DNA of 22,429 nucleotides from JANYGA01 sp043743145 (GTDB taxonomy: Bacteria; Vulcanimicrobiota; Vulcanimicrobiia; Vulcanimicrobiales; Vulcanimicrobiaceae). Shown one piece after another: positions 8,276 to 14,930 of the stretch; position 1 is the first letter of the stretch, and the number at the start of each line of letters is the position of its first letter. A program made the position numbers and the translations under genes. Location of the stretch: assembly GCA_043743145.1 (NCBI GenBank), contig JAYTXC010000088.1, forward strand, positions 1-22,429. Reading direction: 5' to 3'. The notes below the pieces were generated by a model that worked only from the letters and a program-made list of their open reading frames with translations, was not told the origin of the DNA and did no database searches.

Positions 8276-9060
8276 TTCTCGGGATCTTCGACTCGGGTCT
8301 CGGCGGGCTCACCGTGTTGCGTAACGTTCGCGCGCTCGTGCCCGACGAGGACGTCGTCTATCTCGCCGATCAGGCGCACGTGCCGTACGGCGGCCGCGAC
8401 GACGCCGATCTCGTGCGGCTCGCGGCCGCGAACGTCGCCGTGCTCGAAGCGGCGCACGTCGATGCGATCGTGATGGGCTGTAACACGTCGTGCGCGGTTG
8501 CGGCGAAACACGGCTGGCCGCGCGCGAGCGTGCCGATTTTCGACCTCATCGCTGCCGCCGCCGACGATGTCGTCGCGCGCGGACCGCGTCGCATCGGCAT
8601 CGTCGCAACCGTCGCGACGGCCGCCTCGGGCGCGTACGGCGATGCGATTCGCGCGCGTCGCCCGGGCACGATCGTGCACGAGATCGGCGCGCCCGCACTC
8701 GTGCCACTTGTGGAGGCGGGAACGATTCGTGGACCCGTTGCGCGAGCCGCCGTTCTCGAGGCCGTCGCGCCGCTGCACGGTCCGCTCGATGCACTCGTGC
8801 TCGCATGCACGCACTATCCGCTTCTGGCCGACCACTTCGCCGCAGCCTTGCCGGGCGTGACGCTCGTCGATCCCGCCGTCGCGCAAGCCGCGCGCGCGGC
8901 GGAGTTCGTCGCAGGGCGCGGCGGTCCGCGCGGACGCGGTCACACGCGGTTCCTCACGACGGGACCGATCGAAGCGTACCGTCACGCGCTCGCCGAGATC
9001 TTCGACGTGCTCCGTCCCGGCGACGAGGTCGCTCGCATCGAACACGCGCTCGCGCGCTGA
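8275..9060 (+). CDS. murI: Glutamate racemase (MurI), apparent ATT start codon
   Basis: Cofactor-independent racemase of 261 aa that makes D-glutamate for peptidoglycan. The N-terminal LGIFDSGLGG has the catalytic Asp6. The two catalytic cysteines are Cys69 in MGCNTSC and Cys178 in LACTHYPLL, with His180 beside the second. Between the last in-frame stop (8056-8058) and the end of the GIFDSG motif there is no ATG, GTG, TTG or CTG in this frame. The first GTG (8314) would delete the catalytic Asp. ATT at 8275, sharing its A with the amidase TAA and preceded nine bases upstream by GGTGGA, is therefore the best start; ATA at 8272 is the alternative. Translation is probably coupled to the amidase. 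A sequencing error is possible but less likely. Confidence 0.9.
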   Translation: MLGIFDSGLGGLTVLRNVRALVPDEDVVYLADQAHVPYGGRDDADLVRLAAANVAVLEAAHVDAIVMGCNTSCAVAAKHGWPRASVPIFDLIAAAADDVVARGPRRIGIVATVATAASGAYGDAIRARRPGTIVHEIGAPALVPLVEAGTIRGPVARAAVLEAVAPLHGPLDALVLACTHYPLLADHFAAALPGVTLVDPAVAQAARAAEFVAGRGGPRGRGHTRFLTTGPIEAYRHALAEIFDVLRPGDEVARIEHALAR

Positions 9061-9070
9061 TACTTCGGCG

Positions 9071-9739
9071 CTAAATGAGTCGGAAGATGCGCAGGAAGAG
9101 CAAGACCGAGACGGCGCCGAGGCTCGTTCCGGCGATCACCTGCCAGAACGTATGCGCACGCAGCCAAATGCGCGACCAGCCGACGAGCGGTACGATCAAA
9201 AGAAACGGCAACGGCTGCAGCCCGTACATGTAGAGCAGCAAAATGAGGGGGGCCGTGACACCGAGGGCATGTGTCGAGATCTTCCAAAATTTTGTGATGA
9301 TCTGCACCACGAGCGACGCTGCGGTAAAGCCCGCCATCGCCGCGATCATAAGGGTCGGCGCGTGCATGAGATACAGCACGAGCGTGCCGACGCCGTAGCA
9401 AATGACGAAGGCGCCGAAGACTTTTTCCCGCTCCGCGCGGACCGACATATCGAGATCGGTGATGCGCTGCGTTGCGTAGAGCCAGAGCACGTAGAGCATC
9501 GGTGCGACCGACGTAAAGAACGTGCTCGCAAAAAAGAGCGCCCAAAACGCGGTGATGCCGACGGCCTTCTCGTGCGCGATGATGGTGAAGAGCGCCAACG
9601 CCGTGAGAAACGGGTTGAAAATGGTCGAGAAGATGCGCGCGAGATCGGTCAGGACGCGTTGCGTGTGGCTCGCGCGTCGCAGCGGCGGGCGTGCGACTTT
9701 TGGCGCCGGAATCATCTCGGGCGAAGTGCACCGGGGCAC
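9071..9739 (-). CDS. PAP2-superfamily-like integral membrane protein with altered active-site triad
   Basis: Protein of 222 aa with about five to six hydrophobic segments. The second half has a degenerate PAP2 signature: Lys150, Ser-Thr-His at 155-157 in place of Ser-Gly-His, and Arg190-x5-His196 in WSRIWLRAHTF. Gln200 stands where the family normally has the Asp that supports the catalytic His. Related membrane phosphatases act on polyprenyl or phospholipid phosphates. With the Asp missing, activity and substrate are uncertain. GTG at 9739 has AAGGGG seven bases upstream, but that GTG sits in a hairpin; ATG at 9715 would shorten the protein by eight residues. It is divergent from dxs and ends 10 bp from the convergent murI stop. 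A link to isoprenoid-phosphate handling is attractive because dxs is next door, but is only inference. Confidence 0.78.
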   Translation of the reverse strand: MPRCTSPEMIPAPKVARPPLRRASHTQRVLTDLARIFSTIFNPFLTALALFTIIAHEKAVGITAFWALFFASTFFTSVAPMLYVLWLYATQRITDLDMSVRAEREKVFGAFVICYGVGTLVLYLMHAPTLMIAAMAGFTAASLVVQIITKFWKISTHALGVTAPLILLLYMYGLQPLPFLLIVPLVGWSRIWLRAHTFWQVIAGTSLGAVSVLLFLRIFRLI

Positions 9740-9750
9740 GAACGTGCCCC
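9733..9750. promoter_or_regulatory. GC-rich inverted repeat at the PAP2-like start, between divergent genes
   Basis: GGGGCACG and CGTGCCCC flank two bases, giving an 8-bp perfect dyad. On the minus strand it would form a hairpin holding the GTG start (9737-9739) in one arm and part of the AAGGGG ribosome binding site (9747-9752) in the other. It could be a translational switch, a repressor operator for both divergent genes, or chance. Only the dyad itself is seen. Confidence 0.4.
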
Positions 9751-9793
9751 TTTCGGTAAGCGTGCTTGCGTGGGGTTTCCCCCCGTCGTCGTC

Positions 9794-9799
9794 TAAGAT
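9794..9799 (+). promoter_or_regulatory. Possible -10 element (TAAGAT) for a leaderless dxs transcript
   Basis: TAAGAT matches four of six TATAAT positions and ends six bases before the dxs ATG, which has no ribosome binding site. A start of transcription at or next to the ATG would give a leaderless mRNA, as in lineages with a TANNNT box just upstream of genes. No clear -35 is visible. Confidence 0.35.
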
Positions 9800-9805
9800 T
9801 CGAAA

Positions 9806-11689
9806 ATGGTACTGGACCGCATTGCTTCACCGCGCGATCTCAAGTCGCTCTCTCGGCCCGAGATCGACATCCTCGCCGGAGAGATCCGCGAAAAACTCGT
9901 CGAGACATGTGCGAAGAACGGCGGCCATCTCGGCCCGAATCTCGGCGTGGTCGAACTCACGATGGCGCTTCACGCGGTCCTCGATGCGCCCAAAGACAAA
10001 ATCGTGTGGGACGTCAGCCATCAAATTTACGTCCACAAGATGCTGACCGGGCGCGCCGATCGCATCATGACGATTCGCTCGGGTGGTGGCCTCTCGGGTT
10101 TCGCGATGCGCTCGGAGTCCGAATACGACAGTTTCGGTGCCGGTCACGCATCGACATCGATTTCGGCAGCGCTCGGTATGGCGGCGGCGCGCGATCTGCG
10201 TGGCGGCGACGAAACCGTCGTCGCGATCATCGGCGACGGCGCGCTCACGGGCGGGCTCGCGTTCGAAGCGATCAACAACGCGGGGCCGCTCAAATCGAAT
10301 TTCATCGTCATCCTCAACGACAATGAGATGTCGATCGCGCCCAACGTCGGTGCGCTCGATAAATATCTCGGGACGCTCCGGGCCAAGCCGTTTTTCAACA
10401 ATGCCCGCGAAAAAGTCAAAGAGATTCTCGGCCGAGTTCCGTTCGGCGATAAGGCGCGTAAGGCGCTGTCGACGGCGGAAGAAGCCGGCATGCGCTTCGT
10501 TTCGAGCGAGCCCAAGGCGGCGGTGATCTTCGAAGAGATGGGCTTCCGATACATCGGGCCGATCGACGGTCACGATTACGATACGCTCGTGGACGTCATC
10601 TCCAACGCGCGCAAGATTCAAGGGCCGGTCTTACTTCACGTCCGTACCGTCAAGGGCAAGGGCTTCGAGCCGGCCGAACTCGATAAGCGGACGTTCCACG
10701 GTGTCGGCCCGTTCGCGATCGAAGATGGCAAGGTCGAATTCAAATCGAGCGACCGCCCGACGTTCTCCGAAGCGTTCGCTGAAGGACTCGTCACGCTCGC
10801 CGAGCGCGATCCGAGCATCATCGCGATCACGGCGGCGATGCCCGATGGTACGCAGCTGAAGCGATTCGCGAAGCGTCATCCCAACCGATATTTCGACGTC
10901 GGCATCGCCGAAGCACACGGCGTGTGCTTTGCCGCGGGCGCCGCGGCATCGGGGCTCAAGCCGGTGGTCGCGATTTACTCGACGTTCATGCAACGCGCGT
11001 ACGACCAAGTGATCCACGATATCGTCATTCAAGAACTGCCGGTCGTGCTCTGCATGGATCGCGCGGGCGTCGCGGGTGACGACGGGCCAACGCATATGGG
11101 TCTTTACGACATCGCCTTCTTGCGGACGCTTCCAAATATCACGATCATGGCGCCACGCATTGAGGCCGAAGTCGCACCGATGCTCGAGCACGCGCTCTCA
11201 CTCGGCGCGCCCGTCGCGATCCGCTATCCGCGCGGCAACTCGTCGGGGAAACATACGGATCCCGTCGCGCCGATCGTCCAGGGCCGGGCGGAAGTCTTAC
11301 GTCAGGGCGAAGGCGTGGCGTTGCTCGCTTTTGGCAACACGTGCGACCACGCGCTCGACGCATACGATCTCATCGAACCGGGCGGGCCACGACCGACCGT
11401 CGTCAATATGCGCTTCGCAAAGCCGCTCGATGAAGCGCTTCTCGTCGAACTCGCGCAAACGCACGCGAAGTTCATCACGCTCGAGGAGCACGCGCTTGCG
11501 GGCGGGTTCGGATCGGCCGTCGTCGAGTTCGTCAGCGACCGCGCGCTCGACGTGCTCATCGAGCGCATCGGCGTGCCGAACACGCTGATCCAACACGACA
11601 AGCAGCCGCTGCAGCGTGCGAGTTTCGGGCTTTCGGGAGAGAGCATCGCCGCGCGGATTCGCGCGCGCGCAACGGCGGCGGCTCGATAG
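9806..11689 (+). CDS. dxs: 1-deoxy-D-xylulose-5-phosphate synthase (Dxs)
   Basis: Thiamine-diphosphate enzyme joining pyruvate and glyceraldehyde-3-phosphate, the first and flux-controlling step of the MEP isoprenoid pathway. At 627 aa it has normal family length. Visible marks are GGHLGPNLG with His41, GAGHASTSIS, the ThDP/Mg motif starting GDGALTGG (143-150) with NN at 157-158, the catalytic Glu369, STFMQRAYDQ and GPTH with His430. The usual GIAEQHAV around the catalytic Glu is GIAEAHGV here, and the usual HQxYPHK is HQIYVHK; the Glu is kept, so the enzyme is probably active. ATG at 9806 begins at the expected distance from the first motif and lacks a ribosome binding site. The gene stands alone, about 100 bp before secG, and is divergent from the PAP2-like gene. 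Confidence 0.96.
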   Translation: MVLDRIASPRDLKSLSRPEIDILAGEIREKLVETCAKNGGHLGPNLGVVELTMALHAVLDAPKDKIVWDVSHQIYVHKMLTGRADRIMTIRSGGGLSGFAMRSESEYDSFGAGHASTSISAALGMAAARDLRGGDETVVAIIGDGALTGGLAFEAINNAGPLKSNFIVILNDNEMSIAPNVGALDKYLGTLRAKPFFNNAREKVKEILGRVPFGDKARKALSTAEEAGMRFVSSEPKAAVIFEEMGFRYIGPIDGHDYDTLVDVISNARKIQGPVLLHVRTVKGKGFEPAELDKRTFHGVGPFAIEDGKVEFKSSDRPTFSEAFAEGLVTLAERDPSIIAITAAMPDGTQLKRFAKRHPNRYFDVGIAEAHGVCFAAGAAASGLKPVVAIYSTFMQRAYDQVIHDIVIQELPVVLCMDRAGVAGDDGPTHMGLYDIAFLRTLPNITIMAPRIEAEVAPMLEHALSLGAPVAIRYPRGNSSGKHTDPVAPIVQGRAEVLRQGEGVALLAFGNTCDHALDAYDLIEPGGPRPTVVNMRFAKPLDEALLVELAQTHAKFITLEEHALAGGFGSAVVEFVSDRALDVLIERIGVPNTLIQHDKQPLQRASFGLSGESIAARIRARATAAAR

Positions 11690-11789
11690 CGGGAGCCGGA
11701 TAGAGGAAGCCGAACTTCGTCCCGTTTGGGGGCGCTCGCACGCGAGTCCTCATTTCGAGTTCCGTCAGGGAGTGAGTTCGACCATCGTG

Positions 11790-12203
11790 ATGTCCCCCTT
11801 CGCTTATCTTGCCGCCGCGACGACGGCCGCCGGACCGCTTGCAGCGCCCGTTACGGCCGGTTCCACATCGAAGATCGTTCCGAACGCAAGTGCAACGCTC
11901 AATCCCGAGGTCTTGCGGCAACTGCAGCAATTCCAGTTCGCGCATAAATCGGGTCTCGCCGCATCGGCGCCGTGGCTCACGCACACCTTTGCCGGACTTT
12001 TTCTCGTGCTCGCCGTCGGTCTCGTCTTCTTGCTCGCCGTGCAGACGACGAAACAGGAGGGGCTCTCGGGTACGATCGGTGGTCGTGTGGAATCGGCCTA
12101 TCGTCCGCGATTGGGCTTCGACCAGCAACTCGCGCGGATGACGAGTTACGTAGCGCTCGCGATGGTCTTTTTTGCCGTCGTGTTGAGCATCACCGGAATC
12201 TAG
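11790..12203 (+). CDS. secG: Preprotein translocase subunit SecG with N-terminal extension
   Basis: Protein of 137 aa whose second half is SecG. A first membrane helix (about 65-88) is followed by QTTKQEGLSGTIGG, matching the conserved SecG cytoplasmic loop, and a second helix (about 118-137) preceded by LARMTSY. SecG aids protein export as part of SecYEG. Typical SecG begins almost directly with the first helix, so the roughly 60-residue Ala/Thr-rich leader is unusual; it may be an extra hydrophobic segment or reflect a wrong start. ATG at 11790 is the most natural start, but its ribosome binding site is poor: AGGGAG lies about 17 bases upstream, and GTG codons at 11787 and 11772 are alternatives. 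It is followed after two bases by the OppD-type gene, suggesting one operon. Confidence 0.82.
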   Translation: MSPFAYLAAATTAAGPLAAPVTAGSTSKIVPNASATLNPEVLRQLQQFQFAHKSGLAASAPWLTHTFAGLFLVLAVGLVFLLAVQTTKQEGLSGTIGGRVESAYRPRLGFDQQLARMTSYVALAMVFFAVVLSITGI

Positions 12204-12205
12204 CG

Positions 12206-13261
12206 TTGGCGCTTCTCGAGGTCAGCAACCTCCGCGTCGGCTTCAAGACCGACGACGGGTTCGTTGGCGCGGTCAACGGGCTCTCGTATACGGTTGACAG
12301 TGGATCGACGCTCGGCATCGTCGGTGAATCGGGGTCGGGCAAATCGGTCAACGCGCTCTCGATCATGCGCCTCATCCCGATGCCGCCCGGTCGCATCGAC
12401 GGTGGAACGATCACGCTGCGCGGTGAGAATCTGCTCACGAAATCCGAACCCGAGATGCGCAAGATTCGCGGAAAAGATATCGCGATGATCTTCCAAGATC
12501 CGATGACGTCGCTCAATCCGGTGCTCACGGTTGGCGACCAGATCTCCGAAGCCGTCTCGCTCCATCTCAAGCTCAACAAAAAAGATTCGCTCGCGAAGAC
12601 GGTCGACATGCTTCGGCTCGTGCACATTCCGCTCCCGGAAAAACGCGTGCGCGAGTATCCGCATCAACTTTCCGGCGGTATGCGCCAGCGCGTAATGATC
12701 GCGATGGCGCTCTCGTGCGATCCCGACGTGTTGATCGCCGACGAACCCACGACCGCGCTCGACGTGACGATCCAAGCGCAGATCATCGATCTCATGAACG
12801 AGATGCAGCAGCGACTCGGATCGGCGATCGTCATGATCACGCACGATCTCGGGGTCGTCGCCGAGACGTGTAAGAACGTGCTCGTGATGTACGCCGGGAA
12901 TATGATCGAATACGGCTCGGCAATGCAGATCTTCGAATCGCCACGCCATCCCTACACGATGGGGCTTCTCGCATCGGTCCCGCGGCTCGACGATCGTAAA
13001 CACGGCCGGCTCGTTCCCATCGATGGTCAACCGCCGAATCTCTTACGCTTGCCCGCGGGTTGCTCGTTCGCGCCGCGTTGCCGCTATAAGATGCCGATCT
13101 GTAGCGAGCCCGTGCCGCTCTACGATTTCGGCGAAGGCCACGTCGCACGCTGCTTTCTCTACGACGTGCGCACCGAGGGGGAGCGAACGCTCGCAGTCGA
13201 GACGCGGCCGCAAGTCGCGGACTCGGCGCCCGATGCGCCCGCAACGGTCGGCGCACAATGA
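12206..13261 (+). CDS. Oligopeptide/dipeptide ABC transporter ATP-binding protein, OppD/DppD type
   Basis: Cytosolic ATPase of 351 aa powering a peptide-type importer. Walker A is GESGSGKS (40-47), the Q-loop Gln97 is in FQDPMTSLNP, the signature is LSGGM (155-159), Walker B is VLIADE (175-180) and the switch His213 is in ITHDLG. The C-terminal oligo_HPY-type region has RHPYTMGLL and cysteines in GCSFAPRCRYKMPIC that mark the Opp/Dpp subfamily. TTG at 12206 is the start that gives the conserved LLEVSNLRVGF opening, with GGAA about seven bases upstream; no ATG or GTG occurs near it. It overlaps the OppF-type gene as ATGA. The substrate cannot be read from ATPases. No permease or binding-protein gene is nearby, which is unusual. 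Confidence 0.95.
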   Translation: MALLEVSNLRVGFKTDDGFVGAVNGLSYTVDSGSTLGIVGESGSGKSVNALSIMRLIPMPPGRIDGGTITLRGENLLTKSEPEMRKIRGKDIAMIFQDPMTSLNPVLTVGDQISEAVSLHLKLNKKDSLAKTVDMLRLVHIPLPEKRVREYPHQLSGGMRQRVMIAMALSCDPDVLIADEPTTALDVTIQAQIIDLMNEMQQRLGSAIVMITHDLGVVAETCKNVLVMYAGNMIEYGSAMQIFESPRHPYTMGLLASVPRLDDRKHGRLVPIDGQPPNLLRLPAGCSFAPRCRYKMPICSEPVPLYDFGEGHVARCFLYDVRTEGERTLAVETRPQVADSAPDAPATVGAQ

Positions 13262-14304
13262 ACGGGAACACGAACGCAGGCGCACACGATCTCCTCGAGG
13301 TCCGCGACCTCTACAAATACTTCCCGATTCACGCGGGCATCTTTTCGCGACACGTCGGCGACGTCAAAGCCGTCGACGGCATCGACTTTACGATTCGCAA
13401 GGGCGAGACACTCGGTCTCGTCGGCGAGTCGGGCTCGGGCAAGACGACCGCCGGTCGCGTGGTGCTCAACCTTTTACCCGCGACCAAAGGCGACGTGCGC
13501 TTCGATGGGCGCGTGATCGGCGATCTCGGCCGCGAAGAAACGCGCAAGCTCCGCAAGGAGATGCAGATTATCTTCCAAGATCCCTACGCTTCGCTCAATC
13601 CGCGGATGACCGTGGGCGATATCATCTCCGAGCCGCTGCGGATCCATCATCTCGCCAAGGGCGCAGACGCCGATGCGCGCGTGCAAGAACTCTTGCGTCT
13701 TGTCGGGCTCCAGCCATATCATGCCAACCGCTATCCGCACGAATTCTCGGGCGGTCAGCGTCAGCGTATCGGGATCGCACGGGCGCTCGCGGTCAATCCG
13801 AAGTTCATCGTGGCCGACGAACCCGTCTCCGCACTCGACGTCTCGATCCAAGCCCAAGTCATCAATTTGCTCGAAGATCTGCAGGCTCAACTCGGCCTCA
13901 CCTATCTCTTCATCGCGCACGATCTCTCGGTCGTCCGCCACATTTCGACGCGCGTCGCGGTCATGTACGTCGGCAAGATCATCGAGATCGCCGACCGCGA
14001 CGACCTCTACGAAAATCCGATGCACCCGTATACGCAGTCGTTGCTCTCGGCGATTCCGATACCCGATCCATCCGTCGAACGGCGGCGCAAGCGCATCATT
14101 CTCACGGGCGATATTCCCTCACCCGTGAATCCGCCCGCGGGATGTCGCTTTCATACCCGGTGCCCGATCGCGTACGATCGATGCAAGGTCGAAGTGCCAC
14201 CGCTGCGAGCCTATGCGACGGGGCATACGACGGCTTGTCACTGGGTCGAGGAACACGGTGGGAACGCACCCGATCTCACGGCCGGGCCCGCGATTCTCGT
14301 GTAA
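13258..14304 (+). CDS. Oligopeptide/dipeptide ABC transporter ATP-binding protein, OppF/DppF type
   Basis: Partner ATPase of 348 aa. The OppF-like opening YFPIHAGIFSRHVGDVKAVD (21-40) precedes Walker A GESGSGKT (56-63), then FQDPYASLNPRMTVG, the signature FSGGQ (163-167), Walker B FIVADE (183-188) and His221 in IAHDLS. The C-terminal region has HPYTQSLLSAIP and a Cys-rich GCRFHTRCPIAYDRC with a later Cys in TACHW, as in family members with the oligo_HPY tail. ATG at 13258 overlaps the upstream stop, so the two ATPases are probably made in equal amounts and form a heterodimer. The pair must work with membrane subunits encoded elsewhere. Transcription probably ends at the hairpin at 14331-14363. 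Confidence 0.95.
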   Translation: MNGNTNAGAHDLLEVRDLYKYFPIHAGIFSRHVGDVKAVDGIDFTIRKGETLGLVGESGSGKTTAGRVVLNLLPATKGDVRFDGRVIGDLGREETRKLRKEMQIIFQDPYASLNPRMTVGDIISEPLRIHHLAKGADADARVQELLRLVGLQPYHANRYPHEFSGGQRQRIGIARALAVNPKFIVADEPVSALDVSIQAQVINLLEDLQAQLGLTYLFIAHDLSVVRHISTRVAVMYVGKIIEIADRDDLYENPMHPYTQSLLSAIPIPDPSVERRRKRIILTGDIPSPVNPPAGCRFHTRCPIAYDRCKVEVPPLRAYATGHTTACHWVEEHGGNAPDLTAGPAILV

Positions 14305-14306
14305 CG

Positions 14307-14322
14307 GCGAGCGAGCGAGCGA
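14307..14322. repeat. Short tandem repeat (GCGA)x4
   Basis: Four perfect copies of GCGA begin two bases after the OppF-type stop codon. It is non-coding and probably incidental, though such tetranucleotide runs can vary in copy number. Confidence 0.6.
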
Positions 14323-14330
14323 TGAAAGAA

Positions 14331-14363
14331 AGAGAGCGGCCGCCGTGGCGGTCGCTCTCTTTT
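14331..14363. terminator. Probable bidirectional intrinsic terminator
   Basis: AGAGAGCGGCCGC pairs with GCGGTCGCTCTCT across a CGTG loop, a 13-bp stem with one G-T wobble, and flanking A/T bases extend it. TTTT follows on the plus strand and a T-rich TTTCTTTC on the minus strand. It lies between the convergent OppF-type and histone-like genes, so it can end both transcripts. Confidence 0.8.
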
Positions 14364-14377
14364 CTATTCGTGGTGCG

Positions 14378-14791
14378 TTACTTTTTCTTGCGCGCCGTCT
14401 TCTTGGCCGTCTTCTTGGCGGTTTTTTTCGCCGTCTTTTTTGCGGTTTTCTTTACGGCGGTTTTCTTTACGGCCGACTTCTTGCGGCCGACGGTTTTCTT
14501 CGCCGTCGACTTCTTGGCGGTGGCTTTCTTGCGGCCGGCGGTCTTCTTGACCGTCGTCTTTTTCGCGACCGACTTCTTGCGACCGGCGGTCTTTTTCGCC
14601 GTCTTTTTGGCCGTTTTCTTCGCCGTCGACTTTTTCGCGGTCGTCTTCTTGGCCGTTGCTTTTTTCGCGCTCGTCTTCTTCGCGGTCGACTTCTTTGCGG
14701 TAGCTTTCTTCTTGCGCGTCGCCTTCTTGCGGGGCGCTGCGGGAGCCGTCGTCGACATTGCGTCGGGCTCCATCATGTCGCTGCTGTCCAA
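14378..14791 (-). CDS. Lysine/alanine/threonine-rich histone H1-like DNA-binding protein
   Basis: Protein of 137 aa. A short acidic, Met-rich head (about 1-15) is followed by a long basic tail of KKT/KKA/KKS triplets and tetrads, with GRKK blocks recurring three times. It resembles histone H1 C-terminal tails and bacterial H1-like proteins such as chlamydial Hc2 and the AlgP tail, which bind and compact DNA. No folded domain is visible, and the tail is expected to be disordered. The start is TTG at 14791, fixed by a strong AGGAGG five bases upstream; the first ATG would lie about 20 bases from it. It is convergent with the OppF-type gene and divergent from topA across a 413-bp spacer. Low-complexity coding makes long open frames on the other strand that are not genes. 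Confidence 0.82.
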   Translation of the reverse strand: MDSSDMMEPDAMSTTAPAAPRKKATRKKKATAKKSTAKKTSAKKATAKKTTAKKSTAKKTAKKTAKKTAGRKKSVAKKTTVKKTAGRKKATAKKSTAKKTVGRKKSAVKKTAVKKTAKKTAKKTAKKTAKKTARKKK

Positions 14792-14796
14792 CTGAT

Positions 14797-14802
14797 CCTC
14801 CT
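14797..14802 (-). promoter_or_regulatory. Strong ribosome binding site selecting a TTG start
   Basis: AGGAGG on the minus strand with a five-base spacer (ATCAG) to TTG at 14791. It decides the start of the histone-like gene against the ATG codons at 14776 and 14773. Confidence 0.8.
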
Positions 14803-14830
14803 CGTCCGCGAATCGCGGAACGATCGATGC

Positions 14831-14846
14831 GTGGAAACGCTTCCAC
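14831..14846. promoter_or_regulatory. Dyad GTGGAA-ACGC-TTCCAC, possible operator in the histone-like gene leader
   Basis: Six-base arms GTGGAA/TTCCAC flank ACGC. The minus-strand reading TGGAAGCGTTTCCA, with its central CG, resembles LacI/GalR-family operators (cre-like). It sits between the presumed promoter and the start of the histone-like gene. The binding factor is unknown. Confidence 0.35.
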
Positions 14847-14876
14847 CCCGTGAGATGTCAACGTCTTTGGAAGCAT

Positions 14877-14903
14877 CTTATACTGCGACAAGGATTATTG
14901 CAA
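14877..14903 (-). promoter_or_regulatory. Possible sigma-70-type promoter for the histone-like gene
   Basis: On the minus strand, TTGCAA (14898-14903) and TATAAG (14877-14882) are separated by 15 bases, shorter than the usual 17. They lie about 85 bases upstream of the TTG start. Confidence 0.35.
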
Positions 14904-14912
14904 GATTCTCCT

Positions 14913-14930
14913 ACGTGCGCGCGCGCACGT
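14913..14930. repeat. 18-bp perfect palindrome, alternating purine-pyrimidine (Z-DNA-prone)
   Basis: ACGTGCGCGCGCGCACGT equals its own reverse complement. With flanking bases the purine-pyrimidine alternation extends to at least 21 bases (14912-14932). Such tracts form Z-DNA or cruciforms under negative supercoiling. It lies between a DNA-compacting protein gene and topoisomerase I. Confidence 0.7.

Noticed and set aside
8314..9060. murI starting at GTG 8314
   Set aside because: This would remove GIFDSG and its catalytic Asp, although the preceding in-frame bases encode it intact.
13023..14795. A 590-residue plus-strand open frame across the OppF-type and histone-like genes
   Set aside because: It is out of frame with the clear OppF-type gene, then reads the antisense of the lysine-rich repeats as Phe/Ala/Val repeats. 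There is no family resemblance across its length.
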